The position numbers and the translations under genes were made by a program. The notes beneath the pieces are model-generated. The model was not told where the DNA came from. It was given only the letters and a program-made list of their open reading frames with translations, and searched no databases. From Shewanella metallivivens (GTDB lineage Bacteria > Pseudomonadota > Gammaproteobacteria > Enterobacterales > Shewanellaceae): a DNA stretch of 64,000 bases. This document shows positions 25,134 through 35,029 of the stretch, piece after piece (positions within the stretch are counted from its first letter, which is position 1; every line of letters starts with the position of its first letter). The DNA lies in NCBI RefSeq assembly GCF_028750675.1, contig NZ_JAQQPZ010000015.1, positions 348,358-412,357 of the forward strand, given 5' to 3'.

Positions 25134-25550
25134 TTAGCCAGTGTGTTTGGTCAATCGCAGCAATGTATCACCGTTGGCAGACATTAAGTTAAGCTTACCA
25201 TCTGAAATATCAACGTGTTTTACTAATGAGATTGCTTGCATTAATTTAGCTTCTTGCGCCATAAGAGCATCAATACAGGCTTTCATGGTTGCGCCTTGCG
25301 TAGCAATTTGTAATCGACTGCCTTGTTGAACATAATGCCCAAAAAATTGATTACAACTATTATTGCCGCTTAATTGACCATTTTGAGAAAAGACAATATT
25401 GGCAGGACTGTTGTAAATGGCCGGTGTATCGACGACAACGTCAACATTCCATGTGCCAAGTAACTGTTCCTGAGTGACGATTTGGGGTTGAGTTTGACAG
25501 GCGCTAAGGCCTGAAAGCAATCCTATGGCACAAAGAATAGGCTTTATCAT
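25134..25550 (-). CDS. META domain lipoprotein, HslJ-like
   Basis: The 138-residue protein begins with a lipoprotein signal (LLSGLSAC, lipidation at the Cys near residue 18). A META/HslJ domain follows: LLGTWNVDVV, FSQNGQLSGNNSCNQFFGHYV, the ATMKAC strand and LMQAISLVKHV. E. coli HslJ is a heat-inducible outer-membrane-associated protein tied to novobiocin tolerance; the general role of the domain is unclear. The gene is upstream of argR on the same strand, 224 bp away, and not obviously co-transcribed. Confidence 0.8.
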   Translation of the reverse strand: MIKPILCAIGLLSGLSACQTQPQIVTQEQLLGTWNVDVVVDTPAIYNSPANIVFSQNGQLSGNNSCNQFFGHYVQQGSRLQIATQGATMKACIDALMAQEAKLMQAISLVKHVDISDGKLNLMSANGDTLLRLTKHTG

Positions 25551-25660
25551 ACGGCGAATACTCCTATAATAAAAAATAGCGATTATTCTACTACTGCTAG
25601 GGGGTATTTAGGCGGATAATGGTCATTTTTATTGGTTTAATTAACACGATTTAACCTGTG

Positions 25661-25891
25661 ATGAGTATTCATATGATCAAACTGCTAAAAGTACTGCATT
25701 TTATTGGCATCCTTATGTTATTAGCTGGGGGGTACTTGTATTTGCAGACTGATTTCACTCAGCAAGTGAGCGGTATGTTAATGGTCGCATCCCTGATAGG
25801 GATTGGCACGCTAATTATGTCACCTTTGCCTGTCGCACTGGTGTTTGAGTGGGCGCGAAAACAATCGACATCAGATAAGCCAGAGGAGTAG
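25661..25891 (+). CDS. Small inner-membrane protein, unknown
   Basis: The product is 76 residues with two hydrophobic helices (LLKVLHFIGILMLLAGGYLYL and VSGMLMVASLIGIGTLIMSP) and a charged C-terminal tail (EWARKQSTSDKPEE). GTG 25658 and ATG 25673 are alternative starts; no good Shine-Dalgarno settles the matter. It ends 3 bp before the TTG start of the GNAT gene, so the three genes to 26820 look like one operon. No family is recognised. Confidence 0.55.
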   Translation: MSIHMIKLLKVLHFIGILMLLAGGYLYLQTDFTQQVSGMLMVASLIGIGTLIMSPLPVALVFEWARKQSTSDKPEE

Positions 25892-25894
25892 CTA

Positions 25895-26461
25895 TTGTTA
25901 TTCACTATCCGAAAAGGTGCATTAATTGACGCCGCAGCTATTGTGCAATTAGAGCGTAAGCATATTAATGACGAGCTGAGTAAGCCTGTTGCAGCGTTGC
26001 ATGCGCATTCGTTTACGCTTAACGAGGTCAAAACGTTAATTAATCATCACTGGCTGGCGGTTGCAGAGGACCAAGGGGAAATTATTGGTTATGTCATCGC
26101 GACTAAATGGGCGTTTTTTTCCTCTCAACCCTTATATCGTCATATTATTCAAAAGATTAAGTTTTCTGATTTAGATGGCTGCGCATTATCGACCACAAAC
26201 ACCTGCCAATATGGGCCTGTTTGGGTTCATCCGTCTTTTCGAGGCAAAGGTGTGTTTGAAGCCTTAGTCAATGAACTTAAGCATCAGGTAAAAGGGACTT
26301 ATCCGTTTATGGTTACGTTTATTTCGGCTGATAATGTACGTTCACTTGTTGCCCACAAAAACAAAGCGGCTATGTATCTGCTTGAAGATTTTACATTTGA
26401 ACAGCGTGATTATCAGTTACTGGTTACTCACACTGATCAATCTGCTGAGGCAAATTCATGA
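25895..26461 (+). CDS. GNAT family N-acetyltransferase
   Basis: The 188-residue protein starts with TTG (25895), which is supported by a gaggag Shine-Dalgarno at 25883-25888, 6 nt upstream. The acetyl-CoA-binding motif of GNAT enzymes is VWVHPSFRGKGVFEALVNELK (about 110-130), followed by VTFISADNVRSLVAHKNKAAMYLLEDFTF, the typical second half where the acceptor site forms. The substrate cannot be told. It is coupled to its downstream neighbour by an ATGA overlap. Confidence 0.8.
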   Translation: MLFTIRKGALIDAAAIVQLERKHINDELSKPVAALHAHSFTLNEVKTLINHHWLAVAEDQGEIIGYVIATKWAFFSSQPLYRHIIQKIKFSDLDGCALSTTNTCQYGPVWVHPSFRGKGVFEALVNELKHQVKGTYPFMVTFISADNVRSLVAHKNKAAMYLLEDFTFEQRDYQLLVTHTDQSAEANS

Positions 26462-26820
26462 GCATGAATTTTGAAACTCTGTTTAGTCCCTATTTAACCT
26501 TGCGGTTGGCGGCTTTTGATAATATGAAGTTAATTGCAGCGGTGCTAAGCGAGGCTGGTGAAGTTTATCAATGCGTAGAGGCTAATCTGTTAGTAGACAC
26601 TTTCAGTGAGCAGCGGAATCGAGGCTATTTTGTGCAATGGGGTGATCGTTGGTTATCTTGTGGGTTAACTCACTCTTATGCATCGCCGATTGTATTAATG
26701 ACGAAAATTGATCTTGAGCAGATTGATGTGGCCTCGGTGACTTTGATAACTGTGCCTGTGATGTCAATGCAGCAAGTGGGTTTTATGTGTATTGAAAGCG
26801 CCCACTTTGATCATTGTTAA
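26458..26820 (+). CDS. Hypothetical protein coupled to the GNAT gene
   Basis: A 120-residue soluble protein whose ATG overlaps the TGA of the GNAT gene (ATGA), a sign of translational coupling and of joint function. It starts MSMNFETLFSPYLTLRLAAF and ends with CIESAHFDHC. No signal peptide, membrane helix or known motif is visible. It may be a partner subunit or a product unrelated in chemistry to the acetyltransferase. Confidence 0.6.
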   Translation: MSMNFETLFSPYLTLRLAAFDNMKLIAAVLSEAGEVYQCVEANLLVDTFSEQRNRGYFVQWGDRWLSCGLTHSYASPIVLMTKIDLEQIDVASVTLITVPVMSMQQVGFMCIESAHFDHC

Positions 26821-26836
26821 GTTAATTACGTTCGCT

Positions 26837-27415
26837 TTAGAGGGTGCGGCATAGTTGCATTATAACTAAGGGGCGTTTATCACTATGGTAACGCTGATAC
26901 AGTTGGAGAATATCTGCGGGGATTTGATTGGTTTGCTGTGGTGTAACTAAATTAAATTGCTGCTTTTGGTACAAGGGCTGTAGTGTTGCTTCTGTAAATA
27001 AAAAGCACTTTCTATCTATTAAATAAGGATTTATAAAGGCGAGCAAGTCGTTGGCGATACCTTTCGCGCGAGAGTCTGGCTCAACGAGCATGCCGTTGAG
27101 CAGTTGAAATTGCCCTACAGGTTTGATTCTGACTGCTGCAATAATGTTAGCGGGTAAATTTAATATCTTGTTTGTGCCAGTTAAGGTTTGTCTTGTACGC
27201 ACTTGTGGTGTTGATGGTGACTTATTGTCAACCAAAGCCGGAGTATGATATTGCCAAATGACTGCAACAGACTCTTTCACGGATACCCTTGCATAGGGCA
27301 TATGTTGACGGTAAAAAAGCTTTAGCGCTGACCACTGTTTTATTTGAGCTAGGCTGTCAGTACAACCTGTACTTCCACTCAATAGGTGGGTATCTATCCA
27401 GTCAGCTTTAATCAT
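26837..27415 (-). CDS. GNAT-like acetyltransferase, divergent
   Basis: The 192-residue protein has a GNAT-like core: AAVRIKPVGQFQLLNGMLVEPDSRAKGIANDLLAFINPYL, where SRAKGI stands for the usual RGxG acetyl-CoA loop. The N-terminal 60 residues and the C-terminus are not recognised. It is convergent with the preceding operon (16 bp apart) and upstream of, but oriented like, metK behind a terminator. Two GNAT-type genes within 1.5 kb may be ancient duplicates or coincidence. Confidence 0.6.
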   Translation of the reverse strand: MIKADWIDTHLLSGSTGCTDSLAQIKQWSALKLFYRQHMPYARVSVKESVAVIWQYHTPALVDNKSPSTPQVRTRQTLTGTNKILNLPANIIAAVRIKPVGQFQLLNGMLVEPDSRAKGIANDLLAFINPYLIDRKCFLFTEATLQPLYQKQQFNLVTPQQTNQIPADILQLYQRYHSDKRPLVIMQLCRTL

Positions 27416-27440
27416 AACTATTTACTGTATTTCTATTAAC

Positions 27441-27467
27441 AAAAAACCGCCTTAAGGCGGTTTTTTT
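27441..27467. terminator. Terminator after metK
   Basis: AAAAAACCGCC-TTAA-GGCGGTTTTTT is a symmetrical hairpin with A- and T-runs. It lies 17 bp past the metK stop on the minus strand, and could also insulate the GNAT-like gene promoter. Confidence 0.88.
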
Positions 27468-27483
27468 GGTAATGCAGGGTTAA

Positions 27484-28635
27484 TTATAAACCGGCATCTG
27501 CACGTAATATTTCTGCTTTGTCTGTCGCTTCCCAAGGGAAGATATCACGACCAAAGTGACCGTAAGCTGCAGTTTGTTGATAGATAGGGCGCGCCAAATC
27601 TAACATTGCAGTTAAGCCATATGGACGCAATTCGAAGTGTTGACGTACTAACTTAATCAAGACTTCTTCAGACACTTTACCAGTGCCGAAGGTTTCGATG
27701 CTGATAGATGTTGGCTCTGCAACACCAATAGCGTAAGACACTTGCAGCTCACAACGATCAGCAAGACCCGCTGCAACAATGTTTTTAGCAACATAACGTG
27801 CTGCATAAGCTGCGCTACGGTCAACTTTTGATGGGTCTTTACCAGAGAAAGCACCACCACCATGACGTGCCATGCCGCCGTATGTGTCAACGATGATTTT
27901 ACGACCAGTTAGGCCACAATCGCCAACCGGACCACCAATCACGAAGCGACCTGTAGGGTTAATAAAGTATTTCGTGTCTTTATTTAACCACTGAGCAGGT
28001 AATACTGGCTTGATGATGGTTTCCATTACCGCTTCAATCAAATCAGATTGAGTGACGTCTTCACGGTGTTGAGTTGATAACACAATGGCATCAATACCGA
28101 TAATTTTGCCTTCATCGTAAGCAAAAGTAACTTGGCTTTTTGCATCTGGGCGTAACCAAGGTAATGTGCCATCTTTACGCACTTCAGACTGACGCTTCAC
28201 TAATTTGTGAGCATAAGTAATCGGTGCTGGCATTAATACGTCAGTTTCATTGCTGGCATAACCAAACATTAAGCCCTGGTCGCCTGCGCCCTGTTCTGCA
28301 GGATCGCTTCGGTCAACACCTTGGTTAATGTCTGGCGATTGCTTACCAATGGCGTTTAATACTGCACATGAGTCTGCATCAAACCCCATATCTGAATGGG
28401 TATAGCCAATTTCACGCACGGTTTTACGGGTAATTTCTTCAATATCGACCCAAGCAGAAGTGGTGACTTCGCCGCCCACTAATACCATGCCTGTTTTGAC
28501 ATATGTTTCGCACGCAACACGAGCTTTAGGATCTTGCTCAAGGATTGCGTCTAATACCGCATCAGAAATCTGATCGGCGATTTTATCTGGATGACCTTCT
28601 GAGACCGACTCAGAGGTAAACAAGTGCTTTGCCAT
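27484..28635 (-). CDS. metK: S-adenosylmethionine synthase MetK
   Basis: MetK makes S-adenosylmethionine from methionine and ATP. The 383-residue protein (E. coli 384) opens with [24 protein letters not shown], has the ATP motif [12 protein letters not shown] and the glycine-rich [23 protein letters not shown]. It is a cytosolic tetramer. Two tandem MetJ boxes lie 31 bp upstream, so repression by MetJ with SAM is expected. In Shewanella the metK and tkt-epd-pgk-fba genes are usual neighbours, as here. Confidence 0.98.
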   Translation of the reverse strand: MAKHLFTSESVSEGHPDKIADQISDAVLDAILEQDPKARVACETYVKTGMVLVGGEVTTSAWVDIEEITRKTVREIGYTHSDMGFDADSCAVLNAIGKQSPDINQGVDRSDPAEQGAGDQGLMFGYASNETDVLMPAPITYAHKLVKRQSEVRKDGTLPWLRPDAKSQVTFAYDEGKIIGIDAIVLSTQHREDVTQSDLIEAVMETIIKPVLPAQWLNKDTKYFINPTGRFVIGGPVGDCGLTGRKIIVDTYGGMARHGGGAFSGKDPSKVDRSAAYAARYVAKNIVAAGLADRCELQVSYAIGVAEPTSISIETFGTGKVSEEVLIKLVRQHFELRPYGLTAMLDLARPIYQQTAAYGHFGRDIFPWEATDKAEILRADAGL

Positions 28636-28666
28636 AATTGGAAAATCTCGTTGGTTGCATTTGAAT

Positions 28667-28682
28667 ATACGTCTAGACGTCT
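28667..28682. promoter_or_regulatory. Tandem MetJ boxes upstream of metK
   Basis: ATACGTCT (7 of 8) directly followed by AGACGTCT (8 of 8) forms two adjacent met boxes. MetJ dimers bind such tandem 8-mers cooperatively. They lie 31 bp upstream of the metK start codon. Confidence 0.88.
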
Positions 28683-29175
28683 ATTTTAATCGAAATCGAA
28701 ATCGATAACACCCCCCTAATACGAATTTAACCTAAGAATTGTGCAATACATCAGCAATATAATTTACCCAGTGGGGTTTAGTGATGAGTAAAAATAGGTT
28801 AATTGATTGAATTATAGTTAATTAATGAGTGTGTTGATTGCTTTTGCTGTCTGTAGGATGGTCAATGTGGGGGAATATTTTTTGCTAATAATGTGATTTT
28901 AGTAGTGAAAATAAACGGCCTATTTAATCGAATATCCTCAATAAATCATGTCAGTGTCAACAAATCATTACTGCCCACAGAGCAAGATATCGACAGTCGA
29001 TTTATTGCAAAGCTCAGTTAAATCGGTAGGGACATGCAAACCCGCGTACAACAAAGATCATCGTCAGAGCACATAAAAAACAACTGGAGAAATTTTAATT
29101 TGCGTCCCATCGCCTAGTAGGGGAAAATGCCTATCCACAATTGCCGTTAGATCTCACAAACAAGCAGGAGAGAGC
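28683..29175. other. 493-bp intergenic region between metK and tkt
   Basis: Apart from the MetJ boxes it is largely featureless, with a triple ATCGAA-like repeat next to the boxes (28690-28705). The tkt ribosome site aggagag is at 29166-29173. No small gene or RNA was recognised. A promoter for the long tkt-epd-pgk-fba block must lie here. Confidence 0.5.
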
Positions 29176-31170
29176 ATGTCTTCTCGTAAAGTACTCGCTA
29201 ATGCCATTCGCGCCCTAAGTATGGACGCGGTTCAAAAAGCTAACTCTGGTCACCCTGGTGCACCAATGGGGATGGCTGATATCGCAGAAGTGCTATGGAA
29301 CGATTTTCTAAAGCATAACCCGACTAACCCAAACTGGGCTGATCGCGATCGTTTCATTTTATCAAACGGTCACGGTTCAATGCTTATTTACTCTTTACTG
29401 CATTTATCTGGTTATGAATTACCTATTGAAGAGCTAAAGCAATTCCGTCAGTTACACTCTAAAACACCTGGCCACCCAGAGTTTGGTTATACTCCTGGTG
29501 TTGAAACCACAACGGGTCCTTTAGGCGCTGGTATTAGTAACGCTGTAGGTATGGCGATTGCTGAAAAAACCTTAGCAGCCCAGTTTAACCGCCCAGGCTT
29601 TGATATTGTTGACCACTACACTTATTGTTTCTTGGGTGATGGCTGCTTAATGGAAGGTATTTCTCACGAAGCCTGTTCATTAGCGGGTACCTTAGGTCTA
29701 GGTAAGTTAGTGGCATTTTGGGATGACAACGGTATTTCTATTGATGGTCATGTTGAAGGTTGGTTCACAGACGATACACCTAAGCGTTTTGAATCATACG
29801 GCTGGCATGTGATTGCGGGTGTTGACGGTCATAACCCTGAAGCGATCCGTGCCGCAATTGAAGAAGCTAAGTCAGTGACTGACAAGCCATCAATGATTTG
29901 CTGCAAAACCATTATTGGTTTTGGTTCACCAAATAAGTCTGGCAGTCATGATTGTCACGGCGCACCATTAGGTGATGCTGAAATTGCTGCAGCACGCGAA
30001 TTTTTAAACTGGCCACATGCACCGTTTGATATTCCGTCTGACGTTTATGCTGGTTGGGATGCTAAACAAAAAGGTGTGGCTAACGAAGCTTCATGGAATG
30101 ATAAGTTTGCTGCATACCAAGCTGCGTTCCCAGAGCTTGCTGCTGAATATGATCGCCGTGTATTAAAAGGTGATTTACCTGCCGATTTTGAAGCCAAGGC
30201 ACAAGCGTATATTCAAGAGTGTCAAGATAAAGCGGAAGGTATTGCCAGCCGTAAAGCATCACAAAATGCTATTGGTTTCTTTGGCGCGATGTTACCAGAG
30301 TTATTAGGCGGCAGTGCTGACTTAGCCGGTTCAAACTTAACGCTGTGGTCTGGTTCAAAAGGGATTCAAGATGATCCTGCTGGTAACTACATTTATTACG
30401 GTGTTCGTGAGTTTGGCATGAGCGGCATTATGAACGGCGCATCTTTGCATGGTGGTTTTATTAACTATGGCGCGACCTTCATGATGTTCATGGAATATGC
30501 ACGTAATGCGGTACGTATGTCAGCATTAATGGGTATCCAAAATATTTTCGTTTATACCCATGACTCTATCGGTCAAGGTGAAGATGGTCCTACTCATCAA
30601 CCTGTTGAGCAACTTGCAAACTTACGTCTAACGCCAAATATGGCAGTATGGCGTCCATGTGATGCGGCTGAAACCGCAGTGTCGTGGAAGGCGGCTATTG
30701 AGCGTCGTAATGCACCCACGTCATTAATCTTTAGCCGTCAAGGTCTTAAAGCTCAAGCGCGTACCGCTGAGCAATTAGCTAACGTAGCTAAAGGTGGTTA
30801 TGTATTGTCTGATTGTGAAGGCACTGCAGAGGTGATTTTGATTGCTACCGGCAGTGAAGTGCAATTAGCGATGGACTCAGCAGCAGAGCTCACTAAGCTT
30901 GGTCAAAAAGTGCGTGTGGTTTCAATGCCATCGACAACTGAATTTGACAAGCAAGATGCAGCTTATAAAGAGTCTGTATTACCAAAAGCGGTCACTAAAC
31001 GCGTGGCGATTGAAGCGGCTCATACTGATTTTTGGTATAAGTATGTTGGTTTTGAAGGCGGCGTTGTGGGTATGACGACCTTTGGTGAGTCTGCTCCTGG
31101 TGGTGATTTGCTTAAACATTTCGGCTTCACTGTTGATAATGTAGTAAAAACTGTCCAGTCTTTAGGATAA
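29176..31170 (+). CDS. tkt: Transketolase
   Basis: The 664-residue enzyme transfers C2 units in the pentose phosphate pathway using thiamine diphosphate. Visible are [42 protein letters not shown], the ThDP motif [13 protein letters not shown] (GDG...N-type), [21 protein letters not shown] and [14 protein letters not shown]. Length matches E. coli TktA (663). It makes erythrose 4-phosphate, used by Epd next door and by AroG at 11.5 kb. A terminator follows, so epd may need read-through or its own promoter. Confidence 0.98.
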   Translation: MSSRKVLANAIRALSMDAVQKANSGHPGAPMGMADIAEVLWNDFLKHNPTNPNWADRDRFILSNGHGSMLIYSLLHLSGYELPIEELKQFRQLHSKTPGHPEFGYTPGVETTTGPLGAGISNAVGMAIAEKTLAAQFNRPGFDIVDHYTYCFLGDGCLMEGISHEACSLAGTLGLGKLVAFWDDNGISIDGHVEGWFTDDTPKRFESYGWHVIAGVDGHNPEAIRAAIEEAKSVTDKPSMICCKTIIGFGSPNKSGSHDCHGAPLGDAEIAAAREFLNWPHAPFDIPSDVYAGWDAKQKGVANEASWNDKFAAYQAAFPELAAEYDRRVLKGDLPADFEAKAQAYIQECQDKAEGIASRKASQNAIGFFGAMLPELLGGSADLAGSNLTLWSGSKGIQDDPAGNYIYYGVREFGMSGIMNGASLHGGFINYGATFMMFMEYARNAVRMSALMGIQNIFVYTHDSIGQGEDGPTHQPVEQLANLRLTPNMAVWRPCDAAETAVSWKAAIERRNAPTSLIFSRQGLKAQARTAEQLANVAKGGYVLSDCEGTAEVILIATGSEVQLAMDSAAELTKLGQKVRVVSMPSTTEFDKQDAAYKESVLPKAVTKRVAIEAAHTDFWYKYVGFEGGVVGMTTFGESAPGGDLLKHFGFTVDNVVKTVQSLG

Positions 31171-31217
31171 TCGCTTGCCATTAAACACTTATCTATTAAG
31201 TGTTTAATCTGTATAAT

Positions 31218-31251
31218 AACGACCTGCAATGCAATTGTAGGTCGTTTTTTT
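31218..31251 (+). terminator. Terminator after tkt
   Basis: Stem AACGACCTGCAAT / ATTGTAGGTCGTT (one G-T pair) followed by a T-run, about 50 bp past the tkt stop. Confidence 0.85.
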
Positions 31252-31355
31252 ATGTTTGCAATTTCACAAAAATAATATGCTAAGTCACTCATGTTTAGGC
31301 TTTTTATATAACTGACTTAATAACATGTGCTTAGGTTAATTACTCTGGACCCTAA

Positions 31356-32375
31356 ATGATTCGAGTTGCAATTAATGGATATGGTCGAATTGGCCGCTCA
31401 ATTCTTCGTGCATTGTACGAGTCGGGTAAACGCCAGCAAATTCAGATTGTCGCGATTAATGAACTCGCAAAACCTGAAGCCATTTGTCACCTTACGCAAT
31501 ACGACACCACCCACGGACGTTTTAAGCACACCGTCCGCCTCGATGGTGACAAGCTGTTGATTGGCGATGACAATATCCAATTATTTAATCAAGCAGAGGC
31601 GAGCTTATTGCCTTGGCGCGATCTTGATATTGATATTGTATATGAGGCCACTGGTAGCTTAATTGACCGTCAAGCTTGCGAAGCGCACATTCAAGCTGGC
31701 GCAAAACAAGTGTTGATTAGTCACCCATCGTCAGCTGATGTGGATGGCACTATTGTTTATGGTGTTAATCATGATTTGCTGCGCCCAGAACACACTGTCA
31801 TTTCAAATGCATCGTGTACAACCAATTGTATCGTGCCGGTTATCGATGTACTTGATCGGCATTTTGGGGTTAAAAGCGGCGCTATAACCACTATCCATTC
31901 GGCAATGAACGATCAACAGGTGATTGACGCTTACCATGATGATTTACGTCGTACGCGAGCTGCAGGGCAATCTATTATCCCTGTAGACACCAAATTAGCC
32001 CGTGGTATCGAACGTATTTTGCCTCACATGCAAGATAAATTTGAAGCGATCTCAGTAAGGGTTCCCACCATTAATGTGACCGCAATCGACTTATCTGTCA
32101 CTCTTGATAAAAAAGTCGATATTGAACAGATAAACAAAGTATTAGAACTTGCTTCAAACGGCAGTTTTAATGGTATTTTAGGCTATACTGACGAGCCGTT
32201 AGTGTCGTGTGACTTTAACCACGATCCGCGCTCAAGTATTGTCGATGGCACTCAGACTCGGGTCAGCGCAGGCCATTTGGTCAAATTATTATTATGGTGC
32301 GACAACGAATGGGGTTTTGCTAATCGAATGCTCGATACCAGTTTAGCAATGATCCAAGCTAAACAAGTGCAATAG
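31356..32375 (+). CDS. epd: D-erythrose-4-phosphate dehydrogenase
   Basis: The 339-residue product is GAPDH-like: NAD-binding [17 protein letters not shown] at the start, the catalytic cysteine in [32 protein letters not shown] and NEWGFANRM near the end. Epd differs from GapA in this HSAMNDQQ segment and oxidises erythrose 4-phosphate to 4-phosphoerythronate for pyridoxal phosphate synthesis. Length equals E. coli Epd. It lies before pgk and fba, the conserved epd-pgk-fba order. Confidence 0.95.
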   Translation: MIRVAINGYGRIGRSILRALYESGKRQQIQIVAINELAKPEAICHLTQYDTTHGRFKHTVRLDGDKLLIGDDNIQLFNQAEASLLPWRDLDIDIVYEATGSLIDRQACEAHIQAGAKQVLISHPSSADVDGTIVYGVNHDLLRPEHTVISNASCTTNCIVPVIDVLDRHFGVKSGAITTIHSAMNDQQVIDAYHDDLRRTRAAGQSIIPVDTKLARGIERILPHMQDKFEAISVRVPTINVTAIDLSVTLDKKVDIEQINKVLELASNGSFNGILGYTDEPLVSCDFNHDPRSSIVDGTQTRVSAGHLVKLLLWCDNEWGFANRMLDTSLAMIQAKQVQ

Positions 32376-32455
32376 CTATCAATCAATTTATCTGTAATGG
32401 GTATTAAACCGGTTACATCAAAGTTTTGTTTTTAACTTAAAAGGAAAGGCTAATT

Positions 32456-33631
32456 ATGGCAATTATTAACATGACAGATTTAGATCTACAAAATAAGCGC
32501 GTGCTTATTCGTGAAGATTTAAACGTACCTGTCAGTGACGGTGTGGTGACCAGTGATGCGCGTTTACGTGCGTCTTTGCCAACCATTCAACTCGCACTAC
32601 AAAAAGGCGCCGCCGTGATGGTGATGTCGCATTTAGGTCGCCCGACAGAAGGCGAATTTAATGCTGAGTATTCAATGCAACCCGTGGTCGACTATTTAGC
32701 AAAAGCATTAGATTGCCCAGTGCGTTTAGTCAGTGACTATCTAGATGGTGTCGATGTTAACGTTGGTGAAGTAGTGGTGTTTGAAAACGTCCGTTTTAAC
32801 CTTGGTGAAGGTAAAAACGATGACACATTAGCCAAGAAAATGGCGGCATTATGTGACGTATACGTTATGGATGCCTTTGGTACTGCGCACCGCGCTCAAG
32901 CATCGACCCACGGTGTCGGTGTGTATGCTCCTGTTGCGTGTGCGGGCCCTTTACTCGCGCAAGAATTAGATGCATTAGGCAAAGCGTTGGATAACCCTGC
33001 TCGCCCAATGGTGGCCATTGTCGGTGGGTCAAAAGTATCAACTAAGCTAACCGTGCTTGAAAGTTTATCAACGAAAGTAGATCAACTGGTAGTGGGTGGT
33101 GGTATTGCTAATACCTTTATTGCTGCTGCCGGCCATAACGTTGGTAAATCGCTGTTTGAAGCTGATTTAGTTGAAGAAGCAAAGCGTCTTGTGGCTAATG
33201 CGCAAAGCCGTGGTGGCGACATTCCGGTACCAACGGATGTGGTCGTTGCCAGTGAGTTTAGTCCAACGGCCGCGGCAACACTTAAGTCAGTGACTGATGT
33301 GACAGACGGCGATATGATTTTTGATATCGGTCCAGATAGCGCAGAAGCGTTGGCAAAAATTATTGAGCAAGCCGGCACCATCGTCTGGAATGGGCCAGTA
33401 GGTGTATTCGAGTTTGATCAATTTGGTGAAGGCACTAAACGTATCGCGCAAGCGATTGCTGAGTCAAAAGCATTTTCTATTGCGGGCGGCGGTGACACGC
33501 TAGCAGCGGTAGATAAATATAACATTGCTGACAAAGTGTCTTACATCTCTACTGGTGGTGGTGCTTTCCTTGAGTTTTTAGAAGGTAAAGAATTACCCGC
33601 AGTGGCAATGCTTGAAAAACGTGGCGCCTAA
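32456..33631 (+). CDS. pgk: Phosphoglycerate kinase
   Basis: The 391-residue glycolytic enzyme transfers phosphate from 1,3-bisphosphoglycerate to ADP. It begins with the pattern [16 protein letters not shown] and includes [37 protein letters not shown], the ATP site [17 protein letters not shown] and [16 protein letters not shown] 32456 follows aaggaaagg. It is 80 bp after epd and 147 bp before fba, probably one transcript. Confidence 0.98.
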   Translation: MAIINMTDLDLQNKRVLIREDLNVPVSDGVVTSDARLRASLPTIQLALQKGAAVMVMSHLGRPTEGEFNAEYSMQPVVDYLAKALDCPVRLVSDYLDGVDVNVGEVVVFENVRFNLGEGKNDDTLAKKMAALCDVYVMDAFGTAHRAQASTHGVGVYAPVACAGPLLAQELDALGKALDNPARPMVAIVGGSKVSTKLTVLESLSTKVDQLVVGGGIANTFIAAAGHNVGKSLFEADLVEEAKRLVANAQSRGGDIPVPTDVVVASEFSPTAAATLKSVTDVTDGDMIFDIGPDSAEALAKIIEQAGTIVWNGPVGVFEFDQFGEGTKRIAQAIAESKAFSIAGGGDTLAAVDKYNIADKVSYISTGGGAFLEFLEGKELPAVAMLEKRGA

Positions 33632-33778
33632 GTTCACGTCTTAAGTTATTGTAACTACAATATAATTATTATAAAAATGCGCTGTTGTTGCCTAAAGGAA
33701 ATGGGTAGTAGCAGCGTTAAAAATCCGTCCAAACGATAGCGACCTAGGTGAGCAATCACCCTATTAATGGAGAACAAA

Positions 33779-34843
33779 ATGGCTCTTATCTCTCTACGAC
33801 AACTGCTTGATCATGCTGCTGAGCATGGTTATGGCGTCCCTGCATTTAACGTAAACAACCTTGAACAAATGCGTGCCATTATGCAAGCGGCTGAAGCGAC
33901 TGACAGTCCTGTGATTGTGCAAGCATCTGCCGGTGCGCGTAAATATGCTCGCCCACAGTTTTTAAAGTACCTGATGGCCGCTGCCCTTGAGCAGTATCCT
34001 GATATTCCTGTGTGTATTCACCAGGATCACGGTACCGATCCTGATATTTGTCAGCGTTCAATTCAGTTAGGCATGTCATCTGTGATGATGGATGGCTCGT
34101 TAATGGCTGATGGTAAAACTCCGGCATCTTACGAATACAACGTCGATGTCACTCGCCGTACCGTTGCATTTGCTCATGCATGTGGTGTGTCAGTTGAAGG
34201 CGAAATCGGTTGTTTAGGCAGTTTAGAAACAGGCCAAGCAGGCGAAGAAGATGGTGTGGGTGCATCTGGTATTTTAAGCATGGATCAAATGCTTACAACA
34301 CCAGAAGAAGCCGCTCGTTTTGTTGCTGACACTCATGTAGATGCGTTAGCGATTGCGATTGGTACTAGCCATGGCGCATACAAGTTTAGCCGTAAACCTA
34401 CTGGTGATGTGTTACGAATTGACCGTATTAAAGAAATTCATGCGCGTATTCCAAACACTCATTTGGTTATGCACGGTTCTTCATCTGTACCACAAGAGTG
34501 GCTGCAAATCATTAACCAATACGGTGGCGAAATTCCAGAAACTTACGGTGTGCCATTAGAAGAAATCGTCGAAGGTATCAAGCACGGTGTGCGTAAAGTG
34601 AATATCGACACCGATTTACGCTTAGCGTCAACCGGTGCTATCCGTAAGTTCTTAGCTGAACATCCTGCTGAATTTGATCCACGTAAATTCCTAAAAGCAT
34701 CGATGGAAGCAATGGCAGACATTTGTACTACTCGTTACGAAGCATTTGGCTGTGCGGGTATGGCGTCTAAAATTAAGCCTAAGTCTCTGCAAGCGATGTA
34801 TAAAGCGTATCAATCTGGTGAGCTTGATCCAAAAATCATGTAA
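33779..34843 (+). CDS. fba: Fructose-bisphosphate aldolase, class II
   Basis: The 354-residue zinc aldolase splits fructose 1,6-bisphosphate. [30 protein letters not shown], the catalytic [23 protein letters not shown], the zinc ligand region [11 protein letters not shown], and [11 protein letters not shown] are characteristic of the Calvin-cycle (CbbA) subtype of class II, not of E. coli FbaA. ATG 33779 is chosen with ggaga at 33769-33773; an ATG at 33767 overlaps that site. It is the last gene of the block, closed by a perfect-palindrome terminator. Confidence 0.97.
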   Translation: MALISLRQLLDHAAEHGYGVPAFNVNNLEQMRAIMQAAEATDSPVIVQASAGARKYARPQFLKYLMAAALEQYPDIPVCIHQDHGTDPDICQRSIQLGMSSVMMDGSLMADGKTPASYEYNVDVTRRTVAFAHACGVSVEGEIGCLGSLETGQAGEEDGVGASGILSMDQMLTTPEEAARFVADTHVDALAIAIGTSHGAYKFSRKPTGDVLRIDRIKEIHARIPNTHLVMHGSSSVPQEWLQIINQYGGEIPETYGVPLEEIVEGIKHGVRKVNIDTDLRLASTGAIRKFLAEHPAEFDPRKFLKASMEAMADICTTRYEAFGCAGMASKIKPKSLQAMYKAYQSGELDPKIM

Positions 34844-34868
34844 ACCAAATTAGCGAATATTGTTATTC

Positions 34869-34901
34869 AATGGTCCACTGAATTCAGTGGACCATTTTTT
34901 T
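34869..34901. terminator. Terminator after fba
   Basis: A perfect 28-bp palindrome (AATGGTCCACTGAA and its complement) centred on GAATTC is followed by seven T residues, 26 bp after the fba stop. Confidence 0.92.
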
Positions 34902-35029
34902 GTAAATAAATTACGAAAAAATGTTGTTTTTTTAAACGTCATCACGCATGATCTGCGCCCTAAAAATGTCATAGTTTATTGCTATAACCCTATCTAGAAC
35001 GCAATTTTAATTTCACAGTAGAACTCGCA

